Source: Watersipora subatra (lineage: Eukaryota > Bryozoa > Gymnolaemata > Cheilostomatida > Watersiporidae). From it: a stretch of DNA of 64,000 nt. The DNA is taken from the NCBI RefSeq assembly GCF_963576615.1, contig NC_088708.1:7874001-7938000 (forward strand), written 5' to 3'. Under the pieces are notes generated by a model, which was not told where the DNA came from, did not search any database, and saw only the letters and a list, made by a program, of their open reading frames with translations. Made by a program: the position numbers and the translations under genes. Of the stretch, positions 1 to 17,300 are shown in pieces (within the stretch, counting starts at the first letter, position 1; each line of letters opens with the position of its first letter).

Positions 1-1110
1 ATTCCATTTTTCTGAGGATGTAATCTCTTCAACTTTCAGCCAATTCATTTCCTGAAAATGGAATCGTAAATCTCAATAAGAATCAATAACTCTGGATGTC
101 TAAGCTAAACACTCGTTATTTCACAATGAAATGCTAAGTAACTAAATTGATACTTTCTGCAAAATTAAAAAATGTTTTATATCATCAACTTTGTGTTCAA
201 CCCACCAAAAGCAAATAATGCATTATTTTGAGCATCACTTAAGTAATGTCTTACATAATGTAATAATGCTGTAATCAATGCTTCAAGTATTGCGTTCACT
301 GGTGCATAAAGTAATGCAGCCAACACCTCTTTTCATATTGCTTCAGGCAAGTGTTCAATCAAGCCACATACTACATACTGTAGATATTCACTGATGCATG
401 CAGTAATGCACCAAGTTAAATCACTGTGATACAAACCAACAGCACTGAGCCATTAATGCTAGTTGGTCTACCAATTTGTTTAGGAAAGGCAACTACGAGG
501 TGCAGTTGAATCAAACAGCGACTAACAAAATCAACAAATTCAGCTCATAGTTATGCTAAGATTGGCTAAGCGGAATATGCAACCAGACTCCTTAACATGC
601 TCACTCTTACCCATCAGTACTGCCTCGGAGGAATACCTGCATAATACAACAACTTAAAATTGTCTAAAAGCAGCTACATCTATTCTAAGGTTGGCTGATT
701 CTTGCCCTCCAACACAATTAACCTTGGCAAACAGAATTTATAAATTTTTGGAGGACCAATATTTGGGAAGGTCTGTCTGTTTTTTATCAATACAAAGCCA
801 GTTTCAGTTCAAAAATTTTTAGTCACCGATTATTTCCCAAATATTTAAAAAGATTAAAAGCTACGCAATTTAAATTATTTTTAAAAGTAAGTTCCAGTTT
901 TTCAATGTTACATTATTTCACCAACCCCATTTTTCTTTACGGAGAAGAAATGAAGTTTCTAATTCTAGAAAAGGATTAGGGCTCCGAACTGCTATTAACA
1001 AGCTCTTATGTGAAAAGAAATAATTGCATCCGTACAATAATACGCTAAAAACCCATGTCATGTTTTCCTTATATTTTCTAAAGGCAATGGGAATATACAA
1101 TTATTACAAT
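1..1110. other. No gene recognised; possible 3' end of ARMH1
   Basis: AT-rich sequence with no exon I can support. It lies downstream of the last recognised ARMH1 exon, so it is either 3' flank or a last intron. One weak candidate for a tiny terminal exon lies on the minus strand near 610-640, where a CAG acceptor is followed by a short frame that closes quickly. Confidence 0.3.
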
Positions 1111-5028
<3,918 letters not shown>

Positions 5029-5360
5029 TGCCTGTTACAATATTAACACAGATGTAAACAAAAAAATTTATTTCAAAGGTATAAGATATAGAGAGATCAG
5101 TCAATTTTAGCCGATAAGATATGGCTTTGATATGGGTAGACAGCGTAATAAGTTACCAGGAGACGACAAAATTCTGAAGCGTGCACGCTATTTGTGCAAC
5201 GCAAATGAGATAATTATTTTATTTCAAAATGATTATTTAGTTTTTTATTTTTTTATTAAAATGTAATTAATTTTAATTATATTAATTTTATTGTGTAGTT
5301 GATATAATTGACCTTCGCTTGACCTTCAGTACAAACGCGTGTTATAGAAGTAAAATAAGC
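5029..5360. promoter_or_regulatory. Bidirectional promoter region of ARMH1 and MPHOSPH10
   Basis: Only 332 bp separate the two divergent start codons, so both promoters must lie here or in upstream non-coding exons. No TATA box is clear; the MPHOSPH10 side is a long A/T-only tract around 5210-5295. It contains the second copy of the 84-bp repeat. The promoter role is inferred from gene layout alone. Confidence 0.6.
5112..5195. repeat. 84-bp repeat, copy 2 (in shared promoter region)
   Basis: Near-identical to 2502-2585 with one mismatch. Unlike copy 1 it is not enclosed by the CCCTAGGACACTTAT terminal repeats. Confidence 0.9.
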
Positions 5361-8300
5361 ATGGCCAGCTCAGAGTTCAGCAATAAAGATGCCAATCGTT
5401 TATTTGAACAGCTAATGAAAACTGCAAGTGCCTTTTTATCTTCCGAAATTTCATTCACGAGGTACGTCTTTCTTTTAATATGCGTGTTGTACCATTTATA
5501 CATGTTATTTAGTAGTCCGCTAATTGCGGGTTTGGGGAAAAAGTAATGAAGAAAATGCGAGTCAATTAGGATTACTATAGTAATTATTTTTGCTTATATG
5601 AGTGGGGCGAATCTTGTTTTCTAAAGTGGAGTATTATCGTTCAAGTTTGAAAAAGCTTGACTTGAAGCACTGCAAAGATATTGCTTAGCACTGGCTATGC
5701 GTCTCCAAGGCGTAGTTATGTTATATACGTACAATTAATCTGAATCCACATGTATACATCAGTGTTGAATTTGCTTCATCATCTTTTTTTACTATGTTTA
5801 GTTTGTGCACCTTTGCTTAGCTTGTGTGAACTAATTTGATTATTACTGGTTCAGGTACTAGTGAAGGTGTTGATCTATTGTAAGCAAGAATGATCTTTAC
5901 CAGTAAACTTTACTTCTTTATTCCATATTTTTTTCACATTGATTAAATATTTGTTAAGATTAAAAGACTGCTGGGAGTAGCTGCAGGAACATGATAACAA
6001 ACAGATTGAATAATAGGCAGAAAATTTATGTAGCATAAGTTTATGTAGCATAAGAAGGAAATCGAAAAATGGGTCAAAATGGTGACTGAAATGAAAAGAA
6101 TATTAATATAATGTTAATAGGAAAGGCATTGTCGAAGGTTGTCGTAGTTTGGCTTTGCAATACACACATTAGTTGTAGCTGTCAAGAATAATCTGTGCAA
6201 ATGAATTGAGATAGCCTTGAGTGAAAAATGAGTAACAAAGAGGTGAGCTTGTGGGACAGATTAATTGAAGTAAATATGTATGGGAATTTGACTCGGAGTT
6301 GTTCATAGGCAGTATTAAGTTGGAAAGTCTAGCAAATAAATATCAAGCATGTAAATTCACATCAGTGATAAAGTTAGTTATCTTCAGCGATAAAGTTAGT
6401 TATCAGCCATAAGTAATGTTAGGTTGGTAGCTGGTTAATTAAGCATATGGTATCCTTATGGTTACCATAAAGATATGTATGGTATCCTTCCATATCTGGT
6501 TGAAGTATGTTAGTAGTCTGTTAGTAGTCATAAGAAGATGAAGTGCAATATTTTTAGATCTGTTTTTACTAGTAAAAGATACTTCTTTATTTTATTAGTC
6601 CAGCAATTAAAATTCACAAATAACAAAATCTCAAAACATTACTATTATTGACAAAAGGTTAAAATAGCCAATTCAAGTTAACACCCTTATTCGAATGGTT
6701 GTCATGTTCGTTTGCGCAGTTTCGTAAGGCTGCAAATCTTGTCAGTCAAACAAGAGTCATGACAATACATAGATATAGAAGCTTAACTGTTAAGATAGTG
6801 GAGGAAAAGAGGCTCTGCTGATGATGGAGAAGAAAGTTTCATAGGCAGGGAAAAGACGCTTTGCAAATGCAAGGAAAGAGGCCGAGTCATTGGAGTTGTT
6901 CTCTTTTATAGATGTCTCAGTTAGCCTGTAAGAAGCTGTTTAGGCACTCATGTTCTGCTCTTTATGGTGCAACAGGTTAATATCTGAGTGAACTTGTCTT
7001 AAGTAGGTCATGGGAGTTGTCTGATCGGAAATGTCTAACTCCAGTTATTTTGGCCCTTTCTGCTAGAGGTCTAATTTCTTTTAATAGTTTTCTGGCACGC
7101 CAATTGATGTCTCTTTCCTCACGTGTTACTTCTACTGGAGGTTCCTGGTCCGCTTGCGAATGGGTATATGATGAAATTTCCTTGATGGTTCTTTGATGAA
7201 CCAGGTGTTTTTGTTTGTTGTAATATTGCCTATATCACCGGGGGCTTCGGCGTTTCTCCATTATGCTATTTGCTTGTGGTAATACTTCCATTCAACAGCA
7301 CTTTGAACTCGACAATCGCTGATTTAATATAGAACTACAGAGAACCGTTGTTCTTGCTTTTTAAACCGCGCAATCCATTATGGGTTAATGATTGATTTAT
7401 TACACATGTTTGCCATTTGGTAAATTTTTATTATAATGGTCAATCTATTTATCAGCTGTAATGGAAAAAAGCTGATTTCATGTTTAGCAGGAAACATGGC
7501 AAAATTAGAGCTACAGGCCCCGTGTTGGGAGGTGTATTTTAGGTTAATTAAATTAGAATTTTTTTCCAAGTTTAAGATTACCGCAGAATTTTTTTTGCGC
7601 TGTGGTTTTAATGATGTCTTAATTTTAATGATGTGCATGCTTGTTTATTACTCAGAAGCCATTAGTAATTTTTGAATTATTCAATGAAAACTTGACTGCA
7701 AGTCGTAAATTTGCTTTTAACGTACAAACAAAGCTAGTTAAATTAGCAGGTATTAGGGAAGCTAGATAAATTTAGCAGGGTGAGTCTAATTAATACGAAA
7801 CATAGTTTTCTTGCACCCAATCACCTTAAGAAAATAATGTGCAAATTGGTAGTGAGACTAGAATGCGAAAACGGAGTTACCCACTTAAGTTTAAACTGAA
7901 AAATATGGATTAAGGAAGCGAAACACTAGTAAGACTAAGCATCCAAAGTAAAATGTTGATTACAATAACCTTTTTCAAAAAACTATGGTACTCAAAGCCA
8001 GATAATCAATTCTATTGCCAAAGTTTTTGGTTCTAGTATTTAACTAGTTTAGAAAATGTAAATCGGTTGGGTCAAAAGTAACCAATGTTTTACTGCAATA
8101 TATGCTAAGAATACCACAACATCAGCTGAAACTAGCCACAGTTAGAGAGCAAGTAAATGGAGCAGCTGAACAGAATTTCTATAAAATGTTTATTAGCAGC
8201 CAGTCTTTGTTGATCATTACAAGGGTTATCAGTAACTGCTCAATAAGTAATTATCATTTCGATAGTCTGCCTTATATGTAATTATTTAACTACCATCAAA

Positions 8301-11300
8301 ATTGTTATCCAGTATATATTAAAACAGAACACGTTTACTCCAAAACATGGTGAAAACAAAAAAGAGTTACCTGTTTCATTATTGGTTATAAATTTTTTTA
8401 GCAAGTAACTGCGTGAATGATGATGGTTTACTCATTCTACTGATGATAGTAAAAATAATCATTCACTATGTTTCCATGGTGCGCAGTACTGCGAAGCAGC
8501 CCCCTCCGAAGTCGAGGGGATTGTACGTTTCCATGCTGCGCAGTGGTTTTCAGCAAATACCGCAAATTAGCCAGAGAAGAGAAATTGTATAAATCGAATC
8601 GCCTGATGGAGAAATAGAATCGATCACGGATACCGAACGTCATAAACAGTCTTTTTTATGATTCTGTCGTCATTATACTTTTATTTACAATACACATTCA
8701 CAAGGTTTTACAAACCTTAACACACTTTTTACACAGTAATATATTTTTAATAAGTATTTTTTAAGTAATATATTATTTAAACTTTAATTTAGGACTTGCC
8801 ACCTATTTTTCGAAGTGTTGGCATCGATAACAAAGTCCAGGAAAGTAATCACCTCATCATCCTCGTGAATGCAAACCATAATTAAATTTATGTGAAAGAA
8901 GATCGGAAGAATAGTGAAAAAACAAGATTAGCAGGACAACCTTTGTACTAGTTTATGGCCATCGAAAAATCCGTCTCCACGGCATGAGAGCTATGCGCAG
9001 CCACTGCGCAGTTGCTGTTTCTTTGCTGCGAATTTGCACTGGCTTTGCACTGATCAGTGCGCAGGGATTTCAGTGCGAAGACGCCGTTTCCATGATTCGG
9101 AGATAGCGCAACTCCGAAGCACTGCGCATCATGGAAACATAGTGATTGCTGAGATTGTGCAATTATTCGGTTTGATGAAAGATTATTGAGAAACTCATAT
9201 TTATAGAGGTTATTGTCATATTGGTGTATTACAAAATATTGTTGTGTTCAGTCGGATTATGTCCACCAAAGGCAGTGGTAGACAAGCTAAGCAAAAGTGC
9301 ACGAACTAAACATAGTCAAAATAGAATAAGATGACAAAGCAAATTCAACACAGATGTATGTGTGGATTCGGATTAATTGTGCATAACATAATTACTCCTT
9401 GAATACACTAGCACTACATGCCAGTGCTAAGCAATAGCTTTGCAAAGCTTGAAGTCAAACTTTTAATTTTGAACGCTGTGATCGAAACTGGCATGCTTTG
9501 AAAGTATGTACAAGGCTCCACCAATTTTACTTCTTATATTTTTCATCGCTTTGGGAGAAAAGGGTGTGACAGTCGGGGTGCATGTATGCTCTTCTTACTT
9601 TTACCCCAGTTGAATGGTACAAACCATAAGTCTTTAGTATATCTGAGCGTCTTGGAAGCAAATCTCTTGATCTGCTAAAATTGATGTCTACTTTATTATC
9701 ATAATGGGTCCAGCAATAAAGAAATATGCTTCTGTTTGGGGACCATTCCAAAGTTAACTGTAGTGTTATCTACCATAAAGTCCCGGATACACGAGTACAC
9801 AATTCGTAGTGGCTAAATTTGGTGTTACATAAACATTTGGTCATACGAAACACTGATTTTGCATTCTAATTCCGCCAACAGGGTGCAGCTCGACAAAAAC
9901 GGAGTTTACTCTCTCAATTAGTAAACTAAGGTGAAAAACTGAAGTGTTTGTAGATGCAATAAACAGGATGCTTTCACTTGAAGAATATACTCTTATTATC
10001 AAATTGAAAGGGAGATAAAGCTGCTGTGGGTGCACCGTTTCAACTTGCAGCAAAACGAAAAGGCTCTCTATGCTATTCTCAAACCTCTTTTATGTTTTGA
10101 TAACTCCTTGGAAACGCACCATCATTATTTACAGATGAGCACAGAATGCTCTGATCATATCTTATTGTTAATTGCTCATAAGATTACAAAACAACATATT
10201 AACATAAAAATAGTATAGCTGAAACTTATTTTTTCCAATTTTATTCAATTTGTAACAATCTCTTTTAAAAAGATAATCTTGTACTACCATGTTATTATGT
10301 CATAGAATGTTTTGTACAGGTTTTGGGAAGCGTTGATTTTCCTGTATTGATGTAATATATAGTATAGAATGCCATTTACCCTCTAAACTGGAAATCAGAG
10401 GCAGCCAACCCTTCTATAATATTTGACCAGTTGCTGGCTCGTGTTGTTCTCGTGTCTATGTAGTTTGAGTGCAAGATGTTTCACAGCCAAATTTTATTGG
10501 CAACAACATTTTTTAAAATCTCATGCCAATGTGCCATTATGACTCAAAATAAATTAATACAAATTTTGTGAATAATCTCATGCGACAAAGAAATGAAACT
10601 ACATGCCTCATTCGTTCAGCGATAGTACATTGTGCAACATGAATTTGTGAAATCATAGTGTGGGAATATTCGCATCTGCAAATTCCGCCGTTTTTTAATC
10701 ATGTTTGCATTTGTAGTTCCTTGGGCTGTAAGTGTCTCATCATCCAAATGCTATGTGAAATATTGTTACCTTGCATGCGACCTCATTTCTAATACTGGAT
10801 ATAGTCGTAAATACCTTCATGTTTTTACCAATCAGCATTTTTTGCTCCTATATATCGTAGGATTCAAAAATCTGAGCTTGGTGAACTATGACGCAAGCAA
10901 GTGTAAGAATATCAATATCTAAAAGCCAGCTGTTAGAAATGTACTGTTGCATTTTCAGAAATACTAAATGCATGGTGTTTAAACAATATGGTCTGTTGAA
11001 TAATAACTGCCAATCCTGCGTTAAGCCAAGCAAACAGATGTATCTTAATTGATTTATTTGCTTATAGAGCATACAACTTCAATGGATGAGTTATTCTAAG
11101 ATTGTTAATTATTTATGTTACAGGCCTGATGGTATTCCACAACCATTTGATGATAGTTCTCATGTGAAAGAGTGTATCAAGGCATGTTATGACCAAACCT
11201 ACAACTACCACAAAGCAATAGAGTTGGAGGGCACTTCAAGATCAAAGTTACCATCTCTTCCCGAACTTTACATTCATGGACCTGACTCGGAACAGATATG

Positions 11301-14300
11301 GCAGCAAGTTGAACACAAGTTCAACCTTACTATTAATTCAGTTCCATCCGCTCCTAAAATCTCATCTCAAGACTTATTAATACCACTAACCAATGCGCAA
11401 GCATTAAATGAAATTTGTTCGGGTTCTGAACGAAATAGCGAAGAGTCAATTGACAATGCGGTAGACTTTTTTGAGGAGGACGAAGGTGAGGCTGATATGG
11501 AAGATGAGAGTGATGAGGATGTTGAAAGTGAACTAGCTAGTCAAGTAGGTAGAATCTTGTTCAACATCGCTTCTATGCATGTCGATAATGAGATTATTTC
11601 ATCATTCCCGAAAAAATACAAAAATACTCTAGCATCTCCTTTTGTGAAATTGTCTCCGAGCTTTAATTTCATTCACCTTTCATTGTCAGGTGGATGATGA
11701 GTTTTTTTCACTGAACAATATGCAAGCATTCTTGGACAAGCAAGATGCAGACTATCTCAAGGATCCAGATGCTTTTGAGACGATGCCAGAACTGTATGAT
11801 ACAGACTCTGATTCTGAAGTTGGTTTTAAAGCTGTCCATTAAAATGATTTGTATGTTTTAGTTTATTACTTTAGTGATATACCATGGTAGCTTAAAATAT
11901 TCAGATTAGATTGCATATGGTACATTTAAGCTGAATAATAAATATCTATTTTAACATACAATTGAATGAAAGTTGGTAACAACTGAGGCTGCGTACTATA
12001 GAATGGTACATGAAAGTGGCATTGGATTGATAATGACAAGTTACTTCACATTTAACAGGAAGCTCAGTACATGTATCGTGACTTCTTTGGTAAGCCTGCG
12101 GAAACAGGTTTTTCCCAACCACGAGAGTCTGTGGATGGTGATACAAGAAATGTCACACTTAAAAAAAGGTTTGTTTTAGTCACCACCCTTGTGAAGCTAA
12201 ACAATATTAGTGTTTTTTTCTGATTGTGACCATAGTTTTAACCACTTGCCTACACGTATTGCGATATTCAACAGGCAGCAGCAGGATGACGATGATATTT
12301 TGGACTCGGAGGGCGAGTCTGCGGGGCTTTCTGAGGAAGATGACATGTCTGATGAAGAAGTTGAGCTGATGAAAGCTTTGGACGAAAAGACCGCAGAGCC
12401 TGAACTGTCTGAAGAAGAGATGGAAAGTAAAGGTATACAAGCAGGGGCTGATCTTCAGAGTCCTTGTTTTCATGGTAGTCTTTTATTGAGGTGCGGTTGC
12501 GCTATTAATTGTGCCTGAATGCGATCTTTATTAATTATAACATGATTACTTGTTCCAATTACATATCACACTCATCTGTGACACTATTACACAGGCTTGA
12601 AGCTTCCAATATTTGACACTGAAGGCGACTCGTTGAACATACTGTGGTGTGTCTGTAGATACTGTAGGCGACACCTTGAACATACTGTGGTGTGTCTGTA
12701 GGTGACACCTTGAACATACTGTGGTGTGTCTGTAGGTGCCACCTTGAACATACTGTGGTGTGTCTGTAGATACTGAAGTTGACACCTTAAACATACTGTG
12801 GTGTATCTGTAGATACTGTAGGTGCCACCTTGAACATACTGTGGTGTGTCTGTAGACGCTGAAGGTGGCTCATTGAACATACTGTGGTGTGTCTGTAGAT
12901 ACTGATGATGATTCTGATGCTGAACATCTACAGGATATCATTGGAAAGCGTAAAAATGAACCAAATAAATCAGATTATGAGCGACGTACCGAAAAGGTAG
13001 GTAAAAGTCTTTGCACTGTTCGTCAGCTGCAGAGTTCTACTGCCATTCATTTATCATGTCACTATAAGGCATCCCATTTATGTGAATACGGGAAAATTTT
13101 TAACTTCAGATGAGATGTAACTCTTCTGACATTTTTCAGTGTTAAAGTATTGTTTTTCTGAACATTTCTGTACACAATCAACCACCTTTTATGAAGTGTC
13201 ACAATTAACCACCTTTTATGATGTGTCATTTCACTTTTTTGTATCTTAGGTAGTCATTATATTACCCTAACCACAAAACTGTTTAATTCCAATGTGATGA
13301 AATGATCAAGCTTGCGTGTAGAAGTCTAGCTCTGTTTGTTTGGACACTATTGCAATCAAAGTCTGAAAGACAATTTAGTCAGAGACGATAACATAATTAT
13401 GTATCGATTCTAGCTAAGTGTAGACAGCTAAAAATGTGGCACATATGATTATAACTGTGTGGATCCTCCTACTGATAGCTATCAGGAACTTCGTTGTTAC
13501 GCAGTTTAGCTGATAGTATCGAGTGTGTAATTTGATTAAATCATCACAAACTTTTACCAGGAGACAAATTCTGCGATTGTTCTGTATTTGATGTGCTCTA
13601 GCTTCGGGAGAGAATCACTGCCATGGAGGAGGAAGCTCTCGCTGATAAGCCTTGGCAGCTCAAAGGGGAGGTAACTGCTAAGGCAAGGCCTGAGAATAGC
13701 CTCATACAGGAAGCTGTTGAGTTTGATTCCAATGTAGCCCCAGTACCAGTAGTTACCATGGAAACCACTCAAAATTTGGAATCGCTCATCATACAGCGCA
13801 TAAAGGATAAGGTAAATGCTTGGCTTCACTTTATTTGGCTTCTGCACGTACATCTACGATTGCAAGAAAGATTGATTCTGTTTATTTCTACTCTGTCTTT
13901 GGAGCCTGGTCTGGCTGAGCAAACTCAGATGAAATTTTGCTGTCCGCAGGCATTCGATGATGTTGAACGAAAGACACGACTGAAGGGGGATGGGGAGAAG
14001 TATAAGAAGCGCATAGAGCTGGACCACGAGAAAAGCAAACAGAGTCTCAGTCAGATCTACGAACAGGAGTATTTGAAACTACGAGATGTATGTTGAAGAT
14101 ACTCTAATGACATCTAGTAAATCAGTCCTTTCTTTTCGAACCTCTATTTCTTCTTGTTCTCTCTTCCATTTTTCTGTTCTTACACCTTTCCTTTGCAATC
14201 TGCAAGTTTTTCAGTTTTCAACTTGCCTTCTGGTGTCACTTTCGCACTGCCTCCTTTGTGTCTTCAAATCGCAGAAAGAAGACGACTCAGAAGAGAAAGA

Positions 14301-17300
14301 GAATCCAGAGGAAACCGCAATAAAGAAAATGATGGCATCTCTCTTTGCTAAACTTGATGCCTTGTCTAGCTTCCACTACACCCCCAAACCGGTATGCAAT
14401 AGTCTCTTCAATACTCTGTCGTACTCAACTTCGAATGCTCTCACACGTTACGCATGCTCTACGCCTTGTTAGTTAGCAGACTCAGTTTTGATTAAAGGTT
14501 GCATACAAAAGTTTCATTCTTTTTCAATGAAGTATAGTAAGAACAAGGATGTTACTAGTACCGATAATTTTAAAAGTCCTTCGCAAGTAATAATGGTTGT
14601 TTATTAGGCTGTGCAAAAAACACTTCAATAAATTTTTTACTTGAATTTCAAACCATATTTTATTATTTCCGATCCCTGCTAGTGAGGTTAGTTTTGTCTT
14701 CAAGTCAGGAGAAGACTAAGAAGCTCATTAGCCTCGACTTATGATCACCTTAACATTTGGGCACATATTTGTTGCGACATTTGAAGTAGTTTTCGATGCG
14801 TGGTTTTCGAAATTCCTCGAGACATCGTGGCTTTGTAAATAAATGTATTTGGTTCTACAGTTCTCGAATAGTATTAAACAGTACTTAATAAATTCCTATT
14901 TTATTAGTCTTAAAATCATAGGTCCTAAGAATAAGCAATAGAAACGTATTTCTTTTAAAAATACTCAAAGCTGTTTAGTAGTCGTCATGAGGTAGAAAGG
15001 ACGAGTGTAAAAATGAGAGTCTGAAAGGTTGTGGAGAGGATGGTCGTGATAAATATAGATAAAATGGAAAACACTACAAATATAAGTAGGCTGTTAATTT
15101 ATAGTTCATGTAGTTTCTTTTGGATTAGCTCCATGTATCTATTCCGAGCTCTACCATTGCTTCATTGTATCTATTGTATCTATTCCGAGCTCTACCATTG
15201 CTTCATTGGCCATTTCCTGTCAGCTACATATCAATTGACTTGGCGTTAACCCATTCAGGGCTAATTAGTTATTGGTTGACTGCTCCCCCAGCCTAATTAA
15301 TTTTTCAGTAGCCTTACAATTAAAATAGAGCTACACAAAATTGAGTATAACTAGAGTTCTTTTCAAAATAATCTTGATTTGTTTTTTGCAGCTTAACAAA
15401 GACATTCCAGGCTACAATTTGATATAAATTTTTGTGCACCTTTACAAATTCTACTAACCACAATTTCTAATACTTCTGTGAACTTTTTTTTGATCAAAAT
15501 TATTTTTTGTTTCATAGCAGCTCACAAGCAGTTTTCTGGTACTGACATTGTTGGACCTATGTTAGATTGATAGCAAACTTTATCAGCAGCAAATAAAAAA
15601 GAGATTTCTCGATTCCAAGCAATAGAACAGGTGTTACTAGCTTTTAACCAACACTACGTCACTGACAGTTTTATCAATTATATAATCAAACAATTTGTTA
15701 ATTTATATTGAAATGCATTGCAGAGGTTATTATGAATATATTATGCATAAAAAAAGATAATCAAGTTACCAGCTAACAGACAATCAATCACCAGCAAAGA
15801 AAATTGGTGTAAAAATACAGTAAAATATATTGTAAAAAATACAGTAAAAATTAATATGCATGAAAACGAAACAATATATACATGTAGAATATGGGTGTGT
15901 TCATAAAAAAATGATGACACAGTGAGAGTTATTTGATGCCAACTACACATGCATATTTGCTCCCATTATAACTTAGTTGATGCAGTATTCATCAGATATT
16001 GGTGTTGAAGCCCTAGGCTCATCATCAATGGCATCATCACTCACAAGCCCTTGACTGTCTTCACCTACATGTAGCAAATATGATCGGTAGTAAGCAACCT
16101 ATTTGCTTTCAAACTTCTCGTACAGCCTAGAAAAAATTGTGCTTTAGTAGCTTTTCAGGGTAAATACCTGATAAAAAATTAAAAATAAGTAGTCTACTGC
16201 AGCTAACAATTGGTAATACAAATTGCAAATATTTTTGATACTGTAGATATAAACACAAAAAGTCATGAAGATGATTACTGTGGTAAATGTCCCCTATCAA
16301 CCAATATTTGAGCCTAGTGGTTGGGGCTAGTTTATAGTAGATGTTGAGGTTGAGAACTATATGCTTGACTAACTGTGGGTTGAACAATTGGATATAAATG
16401 AAATAAGAAATTTTTATTATCTTGTAGTTCTACAAGGAAATCATAAAATTATTATTTATTATGGGGTAATAGAGTGATGAGTTCTGCTGCCAAAAGATCT
16501 AAATTTTATTGGATTGAAAATGTTATAATCATGTGTATCATGAAAAAATCCATATCTTACACTGTTAGAATAAAGTTTGTTAGAAATTCACAAGAAAAAT
16601 TTCGGCTTTATCGTTGTTTTTTTTCGGTAAAATTCTATAAATAGCCACATAAAACTTACCTTCTTCCATCAGAAAATTCTCATTTTCTTGAACATTACTT
16701 TCGTTGCTATTTTCTTCCCCTGAGCTGATTACCACATCTTATTCACCTAAAAATTCTGCCATCGTTCGGATAAACCTTTTCCAAAATGGCGATCAACAAA
16801 TTTTCAAAACAGTTGATATCTATCACGTAATTTGTTAGTTAAAACTCTCTTGTCCAATCACATATTTGGTATCAAAATGATGCCCAGACTCTTAAACTTT
16901 GTTTGGTAAATGAATGAAACCAATGTATCTAAACAGCTAAGCAATAGAGCAAATCAAAGTTTAACCCGGAGACTTCGGGAACGGGCCCTGGAGAGCACAA
17001 CTCTTCCCGTAGTAATCGGGAACAGTGCTGAATGGGTTAACGTTACGGTGATTTGACAGAAACATTTTATTTTGTTCAGTTCTTCATTTAGTCTCTTTCA
17101 TATAATTTAGATATTACATACTTTCATGTAATATATTTGCGTTAATGTTATATTTAACTATTGAAAGTTTTTTGTTATTGTCTTTTGTACTCTGAAACGT
17201 ATTAAACAAAATACACCGTATTTTATGATAGTATTTGCTCCAACATATGATGGTTTTGACATACAAAGCAAATGTGCAGGGTGGGAAAAAAGCATACGTT

